Below are positions 6,894 through 15,596 of a DNA stretch of 26,450 bases, piece after piece (positions within the stretch are counted from its first letter, which is position 1; every line of letters begins with the position of its first letter). This DNA is from Anaerolineales bacterium (GTDB taxonomy: Bacteria > Chloroflexota > Anaerolineae > 4572-78 > J111). The stretch lies in NCBI GenBank assembly GCA_012032575.1, contig JAAUSP010000027.1, positions 1 through 26,450 on the forward strand. Reading direction: 5' to 3'. Under the pieces are notes generated by a model. That model was not told the origin of the DNA, did no database searches, and saw nothing but the letters and a program-made list of their open reading frames with translations. A program made the position numbers and the translations under genes.

Positions 6894-8305
6894 TTAATCC
6901 GGTTTTTCTAACTCAAACTCGTCGTGAATCACCCGTACTGCTTTATCGGCCTCGCTGCGGCTGATGACCAGAGAGATATTAAATTCACTGCTGCCTTGAG
7001 CAATAGCAATGATGTTAATTTTTTCTCGCCCCAGCGCCCCAAACAAGCGGCCGCTGATGCCCGGCGTCCCCTTCATCCCCGCGCCGACAATGGCCAGCAC
7101 CACCACCTCATCTTCCCAGCGCAACGGCTCCAAGTCACGCCGTTCGATTTCACGAGCCAACTCCTGTTCCAGCGATTTGACTACCTTGCCGACATCGGCG
7201 CTGGGAATAACAAAACAGATGGACTGCTCCGACGACGCCTGGCTGATCATCAGGACATTGGTATCGGTGCGGGCGACACCCATAAAAGTGCGGCCCGCCA
7301 CGCCCGGAATGCCGGCCATACCGGGACCTTCGATGGTGACGAGGCTCATATTTTTGATAGCGGCGACTGCTTTTACCGCCCGGTTGCTTTCCCTGGCTTC
7401 GGCGGTGATGAGTGTGCCGGGATGAGTTGGTTCAAAGGTGTTGAGAATACGCACCGGCATGCCCACCCGCCGGGCCGGGCGAATGGCCTGCGAGTGAAGC
7501 ACTTTGGCCCCAAAAAGGAAAGCTCGCTGATTTCGGCATAAGACAGATGCGCAATCGGATGGGCCGCCGGAACAACCCGCGGATCGGTCGTCATCACCCC
7601 GTTGACATCGGTCCAAATCCAAACCTCATCAGCTTCCAGGGCGCGCCCCAGGATGGTGGCGGTGTAATCGCTGCCGCCCCGCCCCAGAGTGGTGGGAATA
7701 CCCTCCTCGGTGGCTGCAATAAAACCGGTCACAACCGGCGTTTTGCCCGCCCCCAGAATGGGCCGCAAGCCAGCCTGAGCTTTGGCGGCAGTTGCTTCAA
7801 CCAGGGGCACGGCTGCGCCAAAGCGACCGTCAGTCACAATCAAATCGGTGGCGGCGACCCCCTGAGCCGGTATCCCGGCCTGGTTGAGGATAGCCGTCAC
7901 CTGGGGCACGCTGATCCGTTCACCCATACCGGCAATCACATCCAGCGCCCGCGGCGTCAATTCGCCCAGCACCCGGATGCCGTGGCAGAGCAGCTCAAAC
8001 TCGTCGAGCAGGCCGTTGATTTCGGCCAGCACGGCTGTTCGTTCAGGGGTGTCGCCCAAAAAGTGCAGCGTCGTCTCCGCGTGTCGTTGGGCGATGGCGG
8101 CCCGCGCCGTATGGGCGGTTTCCTCATCGCCTGCTTCCGCTTTATGGGCCGCGTTGAGCAGCATATCGGTCACACCGCTCATCGCCGAAACGACCACTAC
8201 CAGGCTGTGGCTCTGCTGCCGTGCGGTTTGCACAATTTCAACCAGTTTTTCCAACGCCGGCACGCTCCCCACCGAGGTGCCGCCAAATTTCATCACAATT
8301 AACAA
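6894..8305 (-). CDS. lysC: Aspartate kinase, frameshifted
   Basis: Aspartokinase phosphorylates aspartate, the first step to lysine, threonine, methionine and diaminopimelate. Seen: [11 protein letters not shown] at the start, [36 protein letters not shown] near residue 205, and [13 protein letters not shown]. The remainder lies in a second frame: [28 protein letters not shown], and two ACT domains with [17 protein letters not shown] and [19 protein letters not shown]. The frames meet at an A5 run (7512-7516) that is one base short. Restored length is about 470 residues, normal for the family. The start is TTG at 8303-8305, 8 bases after AAAGGAG; ATG at 8291-8293 is less well placed. The two ACT domains predict amino-acid feedback control. 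Confidence 0.92.
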
Positions 8306-8334
8306 GGTTAGCTCTCCTTTAATAAAGACGCGAT

Positions 8335-8390
8335 GAGGCGAGAGGCGAAGAGGCGAAAGATTCTTCGCCTCTTCGCCTCTCGCGTCTTCG
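8335..8390. repeat. GAGGCGA heptamer repeats forming a 19-bp inverted repeat
   Basis: Arms 8339-8357 and 8364-8382 pair perfectly around a 6-base loop. Each arm is built from heptamer units (GAGGCGA / TCGCCTC). Related GAGGCGA-type tracts occur at 10695-10747 and around 18010-18057. It lies just upstream of the lysC ribosome-binding site. Confidence 0.8.
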
Positions 8391-8411
8391 CCTCATTTGC
8401 ACAAATAAAAA

Positions 8412-8437
8412 ACGGCCTCTGAAGTAACAGAGGCCGT
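8412..8437 (-). terminator. Rho-independent terminator of the response-regulator gene
   Basis: A perfect 10-bp stem (8412-8421 with 8428-8437), 6-base loop, and six T residues on the minus strand, about 32 bases after the stop codon at 8469. Confidence 0.87.
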
Positions 8438-8468
8438 ATTATAAACCGAAAATTTAAAATCCCGAATT

Positions 8469-8903
8469 TTACATGCCCATCTGCAACGTCGAGAGGCGAA
8501 TGGTGGCTTCAACCCGTAAACACAGTTCTTCAATATCGAAGGGTTTGACCACAATATCGCTGGCACCGGCTTCCAAAGCGGTCAAACGGGCGTGGCGCTC
8601 GTTGAGGTGGAGCAGCATTATCACCGGAATATGCCCGGTGAGGGTATCATCCAGCAGTTCCTGGCAAACGCGAAAAGGGTCTTTATCACCAAATTCGTCA
8701 CTGATCAGGATGGCGTGAGGCTGCCAGGAGCGAGCTGTCCGGGTAATATCGCCTTCCCGCTCGATGGTTTGAACTTCGTAACCATTCGCTTCAAAATACA
8801 AACGCAACGATTCGCCAATATCGGCATCAGGGTCAGCAATTAAAATTCGAGCTTTTGGACTGCCCACGCGAAAACCCTCTTTTATACGCACGGTTTCGAG
8901 CAT
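8469..8903 (-). CDS. Stand-alone response-regulator receiver-domain protein
   Basis: This 144-residue single receiver domain has no output domain, like CheY/Spo0F-type relays. Seen: ARILIADPDADIGESL (acidic pocket D24/D26), HAILISDEFGDKDP with the likely phosphoacceptor D69, PVIMLLHLNE, and the conserved lysine K120 in DIVVKPFD. The usual Thr/Ser after strand 4 is Leu98 here, so phosphorylation-dependent switching may be altered. I use the ATG at 8901-8903, preceded by GGGGAAG; the open frame runs on upstream to about 9032, but that part has no receiver homology. No histidine kinase is nearby. It is divergent from the PfkB gene, and a terminator follows. Confidence 0.8.
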   Translation of the reverse strand: MLETVRIKEGFRVGSPKARILIADPDADIGESLRLYFEANGYEVQTIEREGDITRTARSWQPHAILISDEFGDKDPFRVCQELLDDTLTGHIPVIMLLHLNERHARLTALEAGASDIVVKPFDIEELCLRVEATIRLSTLQMGM

Positions 8904-9080
8904 ATCAGACTTCCCCGGTTTGATTTTACAGGTGATGGTAGGAGTGATGAACTGACGCGAAGCAATCGGGATGATTGCTACCTTTGAGTATGCGCCAGAT
9001 GGTTTAATTTCGCTATAGGAGAATAGTAACAAGCTGCATTTTTGATGAAGGTAGTTCCAAGAGGTAATAACTCAATATTT

Positions 9081-9131
9081 GTGTTGCGTCTTGCGTGTTC
9101 CGTCAGCCTTAGCTCACGCAAGATGCAACAC
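9081..9131. repeat. 17-bp imperfect inverted repeat
   Basis: Arms 9081-9097 and 9115-9131 pair with one mismatch around a 17-base loop, followed by TTTTATTG. It lies in the 315-base gap between the divergent receiver and PfkB genes. Because it lies upstream of both genes, it is unlikely to terminate either. Apart from this palindrome and the -10 candidate at 9180, I see nothing else in the gap. Confidence 0.7.
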
Positions 9132-9179
9132 GTTTTATTGACGGCTCGCCGGCAATTTCTACAATCTTCAGGGGTGTGG

Positions 9180-9185
9180 TATAGT
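9180..9185 (+). promoter_or_regulatory. Candidate -10 box of the PfkB operon
   Basis: TATAGT lies 33 bases before the preferred ATG of the PfkB gene. The -35 region at the right distance is weak (TTCTAC), so only the -10 is credible. Confidence 0.35.
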
Positions 9186-9218
9186 CTGTCTCATCCATCC
9201 ACAGGGCAGGCAAAACTT

Positions 9219-10154
9219 ATGGCCGAACCAAATCAACCTTATGTGCTGGTCGTCGGTGCGGCGGGAGTCGACTCGAAGGGCAAAGCGAAAGCGCCGCTGA
9301 CACTGGGCAGCAGCACCCCCGGAACCATCCGCGTCTCGGTCGGCGGGGTGGGCCGCAATATCGCCGAAAATTTAGCCCGCCTGGGCATCGAAGCCGTATT
9401 GCTTTCGGCCATCGGCGCGGGCGGGTCGGGCCAGCGAATTCTGGTGAATGCGGGCGAGGTAGGCATCAACACCGATTATCTCGTCATCTCCGCCGAACAC
9501 CATACCTCGGCATACATTGCCCTGCTCGATGAAAAAGGCAACCTGGTCATGTCGGTAGACGATATGGAGATTCTAGCGCTGATTACCCCGCAGATGATCA
9601 ACCGGCGGCGCAGCCTCATCAAGAATGCGGCTATGGTCGTCTTCGACACCAATTTGCCGGAAGCTACGATTGCAGCCCTGGTCAAAGTGGCGCAGCGGTA
9701 TGGCGTCCGCCTCTGCGCCGATCCTACCTCTAATCTGCTGGCCGTGCGCTTGAAAACCTACCTGCCCGATTTATTCATGATCATTCCTAACGTGCTGGAA
9801 GCGGAAATCTTATCGGGCAAATCCATCAAGGATGAAAGCGGGGCCATTGCCGCCGCACGCACGCTGATCAATGCCGGGGTCAAAATTGTCATTATTACCC
9901 TGGCCGAAGCCGGCGTGGTTTATGCTTCAGCCGAAGCCAGCGGCCATATCCCGGCCATGGCTACCAATATTGTAGACCCCTCCGGAGCCGGCGATGCGCT
10001 GACCGCGGCCGTGGTCTTTGGCCTGCTCAACAACATTCCCCTCGACGAGGCCGTGCGCCTGGGAGCCAGCGCCGCCGCCATGACTCTGGCCTGCAGCGAT
10101 ACCGTCTGCGGGGATTTGAGCCTGGAGATTTTGTACGACAATCTATTGATTTAG
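9219..10154 (+). CDS. psuK: PfkB-family kinase, pseudouridine kinase-like
   Basis: This PfkB/ribokinase-superfamily protein of about 311 residues closely follows the layout of E. coli PsuK, which phosphorylates pseudouridine for salvage. Seen: VVGAAGVDSKGKA, the first PfkB signature GGVGRNIAENLARLG near residue 45, AEHHTSAYIALLDEKGNLV, IPNVLEAEILSG, and the second signature DPSGAGDALTAAVVFG with the catalytic Asp. I use the ATG at 9219-9221 rather than an upstream in-frame ATG at 9042, because the family starts here and a -10 box lies between. No PsuG glycosidase is in the window, so the substrate assignment rests on motifs alone; a related nucleoside or sugar kinase is possible. It may be cotranscribed with the next two genes. 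Confidence 0.72.
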   Translation: MAEPNQPYVLVVGAAGVDSKGKAKAPLTLGSSTPGTIRVSVGGVGRNIAENLARLGIEAVLLSAIGAGGSGQRILVNAGEVGINTDYLVISAEHHTSAYIALLDEKGNLVMSVDDMEILALITPQMINRRRSLIKNAAMVVFDTNLPEATIAALVKVAQRYGVRLCADPTSNLLAVRLKTYLPDLFMIIPNVLEAEILSGKSIKDESGAIAAARTLINAGVKIVIITLAEAGVVYASAEASGHIPAMATNIVDPSGAGDALTAAVVFGLLNNIPLDEAVRLGASAAAMTLACSDTVCGDLSLEILYDNLLI

Positions 10155-10177
10155 CAGCGTTCTCAGGTTGAAAGTTA

Positions 10178-10191
10178 GAACGTTTAACGTT
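10178..10191. repeat. Short repeat shared with 14054-14067
   Basis: The 14-mer GAACGTTTAACGTT here occurs again exactly at 14054-14067, both in short gaps just upstream of a plus-strand gene start. Confidence 0.6.
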
Positions 10192-10225
10192 AAATCTTTA
10201 ACCCTCAACCCCCTTGGAGGATTGG

Positions 10226-10684
10226 ATGAAATTCGCCCCGCGCGGTATGCATTTTGAAGAATTTGAACCCGGCCTGGAAATTTACACCGCGGCCCGGACC
10301 ATCACCGAAACCGATATTGTCACGTTTGCCGGTTTGTCGGGCGATTTCAACTTTATCCATACCGATGCCGAGAGCGCCAAGGCCACCCCCTTCGGGCAGC
10401 GGGTGGCTCACGGTATGCTGGTCGCTTCGATTGCCAGCGGGCTGGCGGTGCAGCAGGGTTTTATTGACGGTACCACCCTGGCCTTCCGCGAACTGACCTG
10501 GAAATTCACCAAACCGGTTTTGATTGGGGACACCATTCAGGTGCAGATCAAGGTACTTGAAACCAAACTCATGCGTGCTCTGGGCGGTGGTCTGGTTACG
10601 TTTGAAGCCCGCGTGCTCAATCAGCGCGATGAGTTGGTGCATAAGGGTGAGTGGCGCATGCTGATTAAATCGCGAGAGGAGTGA
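10226..10684 (+). CDS. MaoC-like (hotdog-fold) dehydratase
   Basis: This 152-residue hotdog-fold protein belongs to the MaoC/R-specific enoyl-CoA hydratase group. Seen: the hydratase motif around residues 33-45, FAGLSGDFNFIHTD, with the catalytic Asp and His in the expected positions, followed by PFGQRVAHGMLVAS, and a C-terminal FEARVLNQRDELVHKGEWRM strand typical of the fold. The ATG at 10226-10228 is 5 bases after GGAGG; a TTG four codons earlier would overlap the ribosome-binding site. The substrate (acyl-CoA or other) cannot be deduced. It lies between a kinase and a cyclase-family hydrolase, an unusual grouping without an obvious shared pathway. Confidence 0.85.
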   Translation: MKFAPRGMHFEEFEPGLEIYTAARTITETDIVTFAGLSGDFNFIHTDAESAKATPFGQRVAHGMLVASIASGLAVQQGFIDGTTLAFRELTWKFTKPVLIGDTIQVQIKVLETKLMRALGGGLVTFEARVLNQRDELVHKGEWRMLIKSREE

Positions 10685-10694
10685 GGCAGGCTGT

Positions 10695-10747
10695 GAAGAG
10701 GCGAGAACGCGAGGAGACGAAAAGATACTCTGTCGCCTCTTCGTCTC
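10695..10747. repeat. GAGGCGA-type imperfect inverted repeat
   Basis: GAAGAGGCGA (10695-10704) is complementary to TCGCCTCTTC (10733-10742), and GAGACGA (10714-10720) to TCGTCTC (10741-10747). It is the same repeat family as 8335-8390 and fills the gap between the MaoC and cyclase genes. Confidence 0.7.
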
Positions 10748-10759
10748 ATCGAGAGAATC

Positions 10760-11386
10760 ATGACAAAAATCTTCGACATCACCCGCACTATCAACCCAAC
10801 CCTGGCCGTCTGGCCCGGCGATACGCCTTTTTCGGTTGAGGTCGTCACCGCCATCAAAGACGGCTCCTCTATCAATCTGACCACGCTGACCATGAGCAGC
10901 CACATGGGCACGCACGTGGACGCGCCCTATCATTTTCTCGACGACGACCTGACAATAGAGGCTGTGCCGCTGGAAGCATACCTCGGCCCAGCGACGGTGG
11001 TGACGGTGCAGCGCGAAGCCGGCCCGCTGGTCCCGGCAGACTTTCCCGGTTTGGACTGGAGCGGAGTCAAACGGCTGCTGGTTCATTCCATCGCCAGCGA
11101 CAAGCCGGTTGACCAATTTCCCACCGAGTTTGTCTATCCTTCGCCGGAACTGGCCGAGCTGATGGCCCGGCACGGCGTCGTGCTGTTCGGCTCCGACGCG
11201 CCCTCGATGGACGATATGGACAGCCAAACTCTGCCGGGACACAAAGCCCTGCGCCGCCACCGCATCGCCATCCTCGAAGGGCTGCTGCTGACCGGCGTCC
11301 CCGATGGCGTGTACGAACTGATCGCCCTGCCGCTCAAAATTGAAGGCGGCGATGGCTCGCCGGTGCGGGCTGTTTTGCGCGGCTAA
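10760..11386 (+). CDS. Cyclase-family metal-dependent hydrolase, kynurenine formamidase-like
   Basis: This 208-residue member of the cyclase (PF04199-type) family includes bacterial arylformamidase KynB, which hydrolyses N-formylkynurenine in tryptophan breakdown. Seen: FDITRTINPTLAVWPGDTPF at the start, the metal-binding SSHMGTHVDAPYHF near residue 46, LFGSDAPSMDDMD near 155, and a HRIAILEGLLLTGVPDGVYE C-terminal segment. This order and length match KynB-like proteins. The ATG at 10760-10762 follows GAGAGAA. No kynureninase or tryptophan dioxygenase is nearby, so other amide or lactone substrates remain open. Confidence 0.83.
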   Translation: MTKIFDITRTINPTLAVWPGDTPFSVEVVTAIKDGSSINLTTLTMSSHMGTHVDAPYHFLDDDLTIEAVPLEAYLGPATVVTVQREAGPLVPADFPGLDWSGVKRLLVHSIASDKPVDQFPTEFVYPSPELAELMARHGVVLFGSDAPSMDDMDSQTLPGHKALRRHRIAILEGLLLTGVPDGVYELIALPLKIEGGDGSPVRAVLRG

Positions 11387-11402
11387 CCCCTTTTCATTTT
11401 CT

Positions 11403-11431
11403 TTGACGCCCCTGCTGGCCTCTGCTATAAT
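11403..11431 (+). promoter_or_regulatory. Strong sigma-70-type promoter with a long leader
   Basis: TTGACG (11403-11408), a 17-base spacer and perfect TATAAT (11426-11431) form a near-consensus promoter. The next recognised gene (FHA protein) begins about 300 bases later, so the leader is long. The 354-base gap also contains the palindrome at 11608-11702 and no other convincing gene. Confidence 0.65.
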
Positions 11432-11607
11432 TGGTTTTTGGATTGCCAGGGTCATTCAATTCCTGCCTGCCCATTTGCCCCCAGAAAGATGAAGGTTTTC
11501 CTTTATTTTTAGTATACCTTTATATTTCCTGGTGAGAAGATGACCCCTATGTCTTGTTTCAGCGTAGGGCGCGACAAGAATAAACGAGGATTGTTACTAC
11601 TTAGGCT

Positions 11608-11702
11608 CATGTCATTTCGAGACCGAAGGTCGAGAAATCTTCAGGGCGCAACACATGAAAGTTAAGGTATCGAGGATTTCTCCCTGCGGTCGAAATGACA
11701 TG
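11608..11702. repeat. 95-bp palindromic element (GTCATTTCGA type)
   Basis: Outer arms (11608-11620 and 11690-11702) match perfectly over 13 bp. The next inner parts, built around GAGAAATC, pair with mismatches. The layout (GTCATTTCGA ... TCGAAATGAC) is the same as that of the element at 24905-25002, which starts GTCATTCTGAG. It lies directly upstream of the FHA gene. Confidence 0.75.
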
Positions 11703-11740
11703 GCTGAGCAGTTATAGAGGATGAAGAGAAGGTTGCTTTT

Positions 11741-14042
11741 ATGGAAGAAAAACAACACGGCTCAGCCACCCAGGTTGGGCCGTCAATGGCTCCTAAGTTA
11801 GAAGTTATCCGGGGCGAAAATGTGGGTGAAACATATAAAGTCAAGCTGACTACCCGCATTGGCCGCGAACAGGATAACGACATCATCATTCTCGACCCCA
11901 AAATGTCTCGCTACCATGCCCAAATTTCAATGGAAGCAGGCCAATGGCTGCTGACCGACCTGGGCAGCTCCAACCACACCTATCTCAACGGGACGGCCGT
12001 CACTGCGCCAACCCCGCTCAAATCCGGCGACCGGATCGGCCTGGGCGAAACCGAGCTGGTCCTCAATATGCCCGGCGCCGCCGTGACCGAACCCGACCCT
12101 GCCCGAACCGCACCTATGCCGGTCATCACGCCCCGGCCAAGCGCCGCGCCCCCAACTCCAGCCCCTGCGCCGGGATTGCCCCGGCTGGCCTGGATTGCCG
12201 GCGGCTTTGTTTTATTACTCTTTCTGGTGGCCGGAGCCATCTTGTACTTCATCTTTAGCCGTCCCCCCGCCGGCGAAGAGACCACCACCGAGGCCGGCAC
12301 GCCGGCTGCCATTGTGGACTCCCCCGGCAACGAAGTCCAGCCGCCCGCCGAAGCGCCCAATCGCCCGACCGACCTGGCCCTGATTTATGAGGACGATTTT
12401 GGCGACTCCTTTAGCGGTTGGGACGACGCCTTTGACGCCTACACCACCAAACAGTACGGCAACAATCGCTACCAGATCGAAGTGACCACCAGCAACCTGG
12501 TGGCCTGGGGTCTCGCCAACCGCGATGTGGCCGATTTTGAGGTCGAGGTTGAGGCCAAACTGGAAGATGGCGCTGACACCAACGGCTACGGCCTGCTTTT
12601 CCGCTTTCAGGATCGCGAAAATTTCTATCGCTTTGATATTTCGGGCGATGGCTATTACCTGCTCAGTAAATTTGTTAAGGGTGAGTGGACCACTCTGGTA
12701 GATTGGACCGCCTCACCCTTTATCAACAAAGGCAAATCGGCCAATATTCTCAAGGTTTCGGCCTTTGGACCAAATCTGACCATCTGGGCCAACGGTCAGC
12801 AGTTAGCTTCGGCGGTGGATGACTCGCTCTCTCACGGCAACTTTGGCTTTTTTGCCGGCACCTTTAGCGAGCCACGGGTCTGGGTCAGCTTTGACACTTT
12901 AAAATTGTGGGGACCCAAAAATCAGGAGATTACTTTATTGCCCACCGCCACCCGCCCGCGTGGCCTGCCGGCGACGCTACCCTACCCGCCGCGACGCCGC
13001 TGCCGGTTTCGGCTGTTCCGACTCCTACGGCTGAAGCAACGGTTGAGGCGGAGGCACCAGTTGAAGCTGAAGCCTCAGTCGAACCCACCGCCGAACCGAC
13101 CGAAGAACTCACCGTCACCCCCACCAGCGAACCCACAGCCACGCCGGTGCCGCTGCCCGAATATGCCTCGCGTGACCAGACCCTGGCCCGGGGTGAAAAA
13201 GAAGTTACCGGGCGCATCATTTTCCCCGTTTTTGATGCGGCCCGCGGAGTTTACGATATTTACATCGCCGACGCTTTCGACGGGGCGAGCAAAGAACTGG
13301 TCCAAAAAGATGCCAGCCAGCCAGCCTTGAGCGCCGACGGCGCTGACCTGGCCTTTCGCTCCTGGCAGCCCGATAAGCGGGGTCTCTTCGCCCGATCGCT
13401 GAACGGCGGCGAAGACTGGCAGTTCAACCCCTTCTTTGAGTCGGCTCGCCCGCAGTTTTCGCCCGTGGATAAGAGCCTGATGTTTCATTCACGGGTAGGC
13501 GGCAAAGAGCCGGCGGTCTATCGCGTGGTCAATGGGGTGGGTGAAGTGATGCGGCGCGAAGGCTTCCCCATCCAGGGCGAGTCGGCCAAATGGTCGCCCG
13601 ACGGCCAGCAGTTTGTTTACAGCAGTTGCCTGGGTGGCAAGTGCGGTGTTATCCGCAGCAATATTGACGGCGGCAGTCCGGTTATTCTGAGCGACCATCC
13701 CAGCGATACCAACCCCGAAATTTCGCCCGACGGCACCACTGTAGTCTTTATGTCCAAGCGCAGCGGCAATTGGGAAATCTACTCGGTTGGCCTTGACGGC
13801 GGCGAGATCAGCGCCCTCACCTCAGACCCGGCCAATGATGGCCTGCCCACCTGGTCGCCCGATGGGACTAAAATCGCCTTTGCCGCCAACCGCGATGGCG
13901 AGTGGAGCATCTGGGATATGGACCCCGACGGCGGCAACCAGCGCCGTCTGTTTGCCATCGGCGTTCCATTGATGGAACGGTTCAATTCGACCCCAGCAAC
14001 AGCCGGAGCTGGACCGAAGAAAATATTGATTGGGCACCCTGA
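11741..14042 (+). CDS. FHA-transmembrane-LamG-like-TolB propeller protein, two frameshifts
   Basis: The reconstructed protein has about 767 residues. An N-terminal FHA domain (about 20-108; IGREQDNDIII, MSRYHAQIS, LGSSNHTYLNG) would bind phosphothreonine peptides in the cytoplasm. A Pro/Ala linker and one transmembrane helix (about 148-172) follow. Outside lie a jelly-roll LamG/DUF1080-like domain (about 215-400; DDFGDSFSGW, NGYGLLFRFQDRENFYRF), a Pro/Thr/Glu-rich stalk, and a TolB/PD40 propeller with repeated WSPDG/ISPDG motifs. The frame breaks at a CCC run at 12951-12953 (one base short) and near 13963 (one base short); after correction it ends in DPSNSRSWTEENIDWAP at 14042. The ATG at 11741 follows AGAAGG. 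It may signal envelope state across the membrane. Confidence 0.82.
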
Positions 14043-14076
14043 CGTTCAACGTTGAACGTTTAACGTTGAACGTTAA
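14042..14076. repeat. Palindromic GTTCAACGTTGAAC tract
   Basis: Two adjacent palindromes, ACGTTCAAC/GTTGAACGT (14042-14059) and TTAACGT-TGA-ACGTTAA (14060-14076), sit just before the Shine-Dalgarno sequence of the M23 gene. The tract shares a 14-mer with 10178-10191. Confidence 0.75.
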
Positions 14077-14088
14077 GGAGACGCTCCC

Positions 14089-15442
14089 TTGCAGTTCCCC
14101 ACCCTCGATAAACAAACCACATGGATCGTCCTGGGCGTTGTTGCCGGTGTAATCCTGACCGTTTTGGTCATTGTTATTATTGGGGTTAACCAGGCTAATC
14201 AGGCTAACGCCCTGGCTGCCGCCACCCCAACCGCGACCAAAACGCCGACCAAACCGCCCACTTCCACCCCGACCGCCACTCCAACCAGCACTTCAACCCA
14301 TACACCCACTTCCACACCCACGGTCACAAACACACCCACCCCCACCGATACGCCGACCGCCACCAGCACGTCCACCTTTACGCCGGTGCCGCCCACCGCC
14401 ACCTTTACCCCCACCGCTACGCCGCCGGTCGTCGAAACAGCGACGCTTCGTCCCGCCAGCTCCCTTGACCGTCACCCTGACGTTGACCGATACCGCCGCG
14501 CTGACCAGCACCGGCGTCTTGACCCCGGCCGTTGCTCCACCGCCCACCGTTGCGCCAACCCCGCTGCCCCGTACCGTCACGGTTCCCGCCGATATTCCCG
14601 ATTACCGGCAGGTGAGCGACCATTACTGGTTCACCCGGCCCTTCACCGAAGCCTATCCCAACTGGGGCAGTTTCTATTATCCCTACGGCACCAATGCCGG
14701 GGGGCAGTATTTCTGGCATTTTGGGATTGACATTCAAAGCCAGGGCGGCCAGCCGATCATCTCCGTCGGCGATGGGGTGGTGGTCCATGCCGGGCCGGAT
14801 ACCACTCCGGCTACCCAGCTTGGCCCCTGGCCCGATTTTTACGGCCAGGCGGTGGTGATCGAACACACGCAGCGCTGGCAGGACAAGCCGGTTTATACCC
14901 TGTATGGACATGTCTCCAAAGTGTTGGTCCGGGTGGGGCAGCCGGTCACAGCGGGCCAGCCGATAGCCCTGGTCGGCGGGCTGGGGGTAGCGACCGGACC
15001 GCATTTGCATCTGGAAGTGCGTTTGGGGGGAACAACTTACAACGACACCCGCAACCCCGATTTGTGGCTGAAACCCGATCCCGGCTACGGGGTCATCGCC
15101 GGGCGGGTGGTGGATTATCAAAACTTCCTGGCGCCGGTGCAGCTTGTCACCTTGCATCGGGCCGATACCCCCAACCGCTTCTGGCGGGAAACTTTCACCT
15201 ATCCCGATCATCAGGTCAATTCCGACGACCAGTATTTTGAAACCTTCACCTTTGCCGACGTGCCCGCCGGCAACTACCTGCTCAAAACCACCTTCGATGG
15301 CCGTCAGTTGGTCATCCCGATCACGGTCAAAAGCGGCGCAACCAGCTTTGCCCTCATGCAGCAAACTCAGCCGCCCCAGACTCCACCCGCCCCGACACCG
15401 GCAGCGGTTCAGGCTCCCCCTACGGAACCCGCCTCGAACTAA
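14089..15442 (+). CDS. Membrane-anchored M23 (LytM-type) peptidase, frameshifted
   Basis: The reconstructed protein of about 450 residues is an extracellular zinc endopeptidase-like protein of the M23 family, which cleaves peptidoglycan cross-links. Seen: an N-terminal transmembrane helix (about 10-33), a long Thr/Pro linker ([11 protein letters not shown] type) to about residue 165, and the M23 core with the zinc ligands of [16 protein letters not shown] and GPHLHLEVR. After it comes a carboxypeptidase-regulatory-like beta domain ([17 protein letters not shown]) and a Pro-rich tail. The frame shifts at a CCC run at 14452-14454 (one base extra). The start is TTG at 14089-14091, 8 bases after AAGGAG. 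All zinc ligands are present, so it is probably active. It follows the FHA/TolB gene closely and is probably cotranscribed. Confidence 0.85.
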
Positions 15443-15471
15443 TAACCTGAGTTCAAAATTTTACCAAAATT

Positions 15472-15581
15472 CACCCTTCGATACGCCCGCTCCCTCCGGT
15501 CGGGGCTACTCAGGATGATTTTCGGCTTAAATATCGCATCCTGAGTAGCGCGGAACAACGTGGAGCGCGTATCGAAGGGTG
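15472..15581. repeat. Nested palindrome between convergent genes
   Basis: Outer 15-bp arms (15472-15486 and 15567-15581) and inner 13-bp arms (15505-15517 and 15537-15549) both pair perfectly. It lies between the convergent M23 and SDR genes and could fold as a large bidirectional hairpin. No T-tract of terminator type is evident. Confidence 0.8.
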
Positions 15582-15596
15582 CGATCAAATTGTTGA

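Noticed and set aside
7500..7530. Programmed frameshift in lysC
   Set aside because: The A5 run has no obvious stimulatory structure or internal Shine-Dalgarno, and similar indels occur in seven other genes, so consensus error is simpler.
8904..9032. N-terminal extension of the receiver protein
   Set aside because: No receiver homology, and ATG 8901-8903 sits at the normal domain boundary.
9042..9218. 59-residue extension of the PfkB kinase
   Set aside because: It covers a palindrome and the candidate -10 box; the family starts at 9219.
11540..11668. 42-residue plus-strand ORF starting MTPMSCFSVG
   Set aside because: It reads straight into the palindromic repeat at 11608 and has no family resemblance; probably chance.
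14199..14580. Long overlapping ORFs in other frames across the Thr/Pro linker
   Set aside because: Low-complexity linker sequence stays open in several frames; the frame joined to the transmembrane helix and M23 core is the real one.
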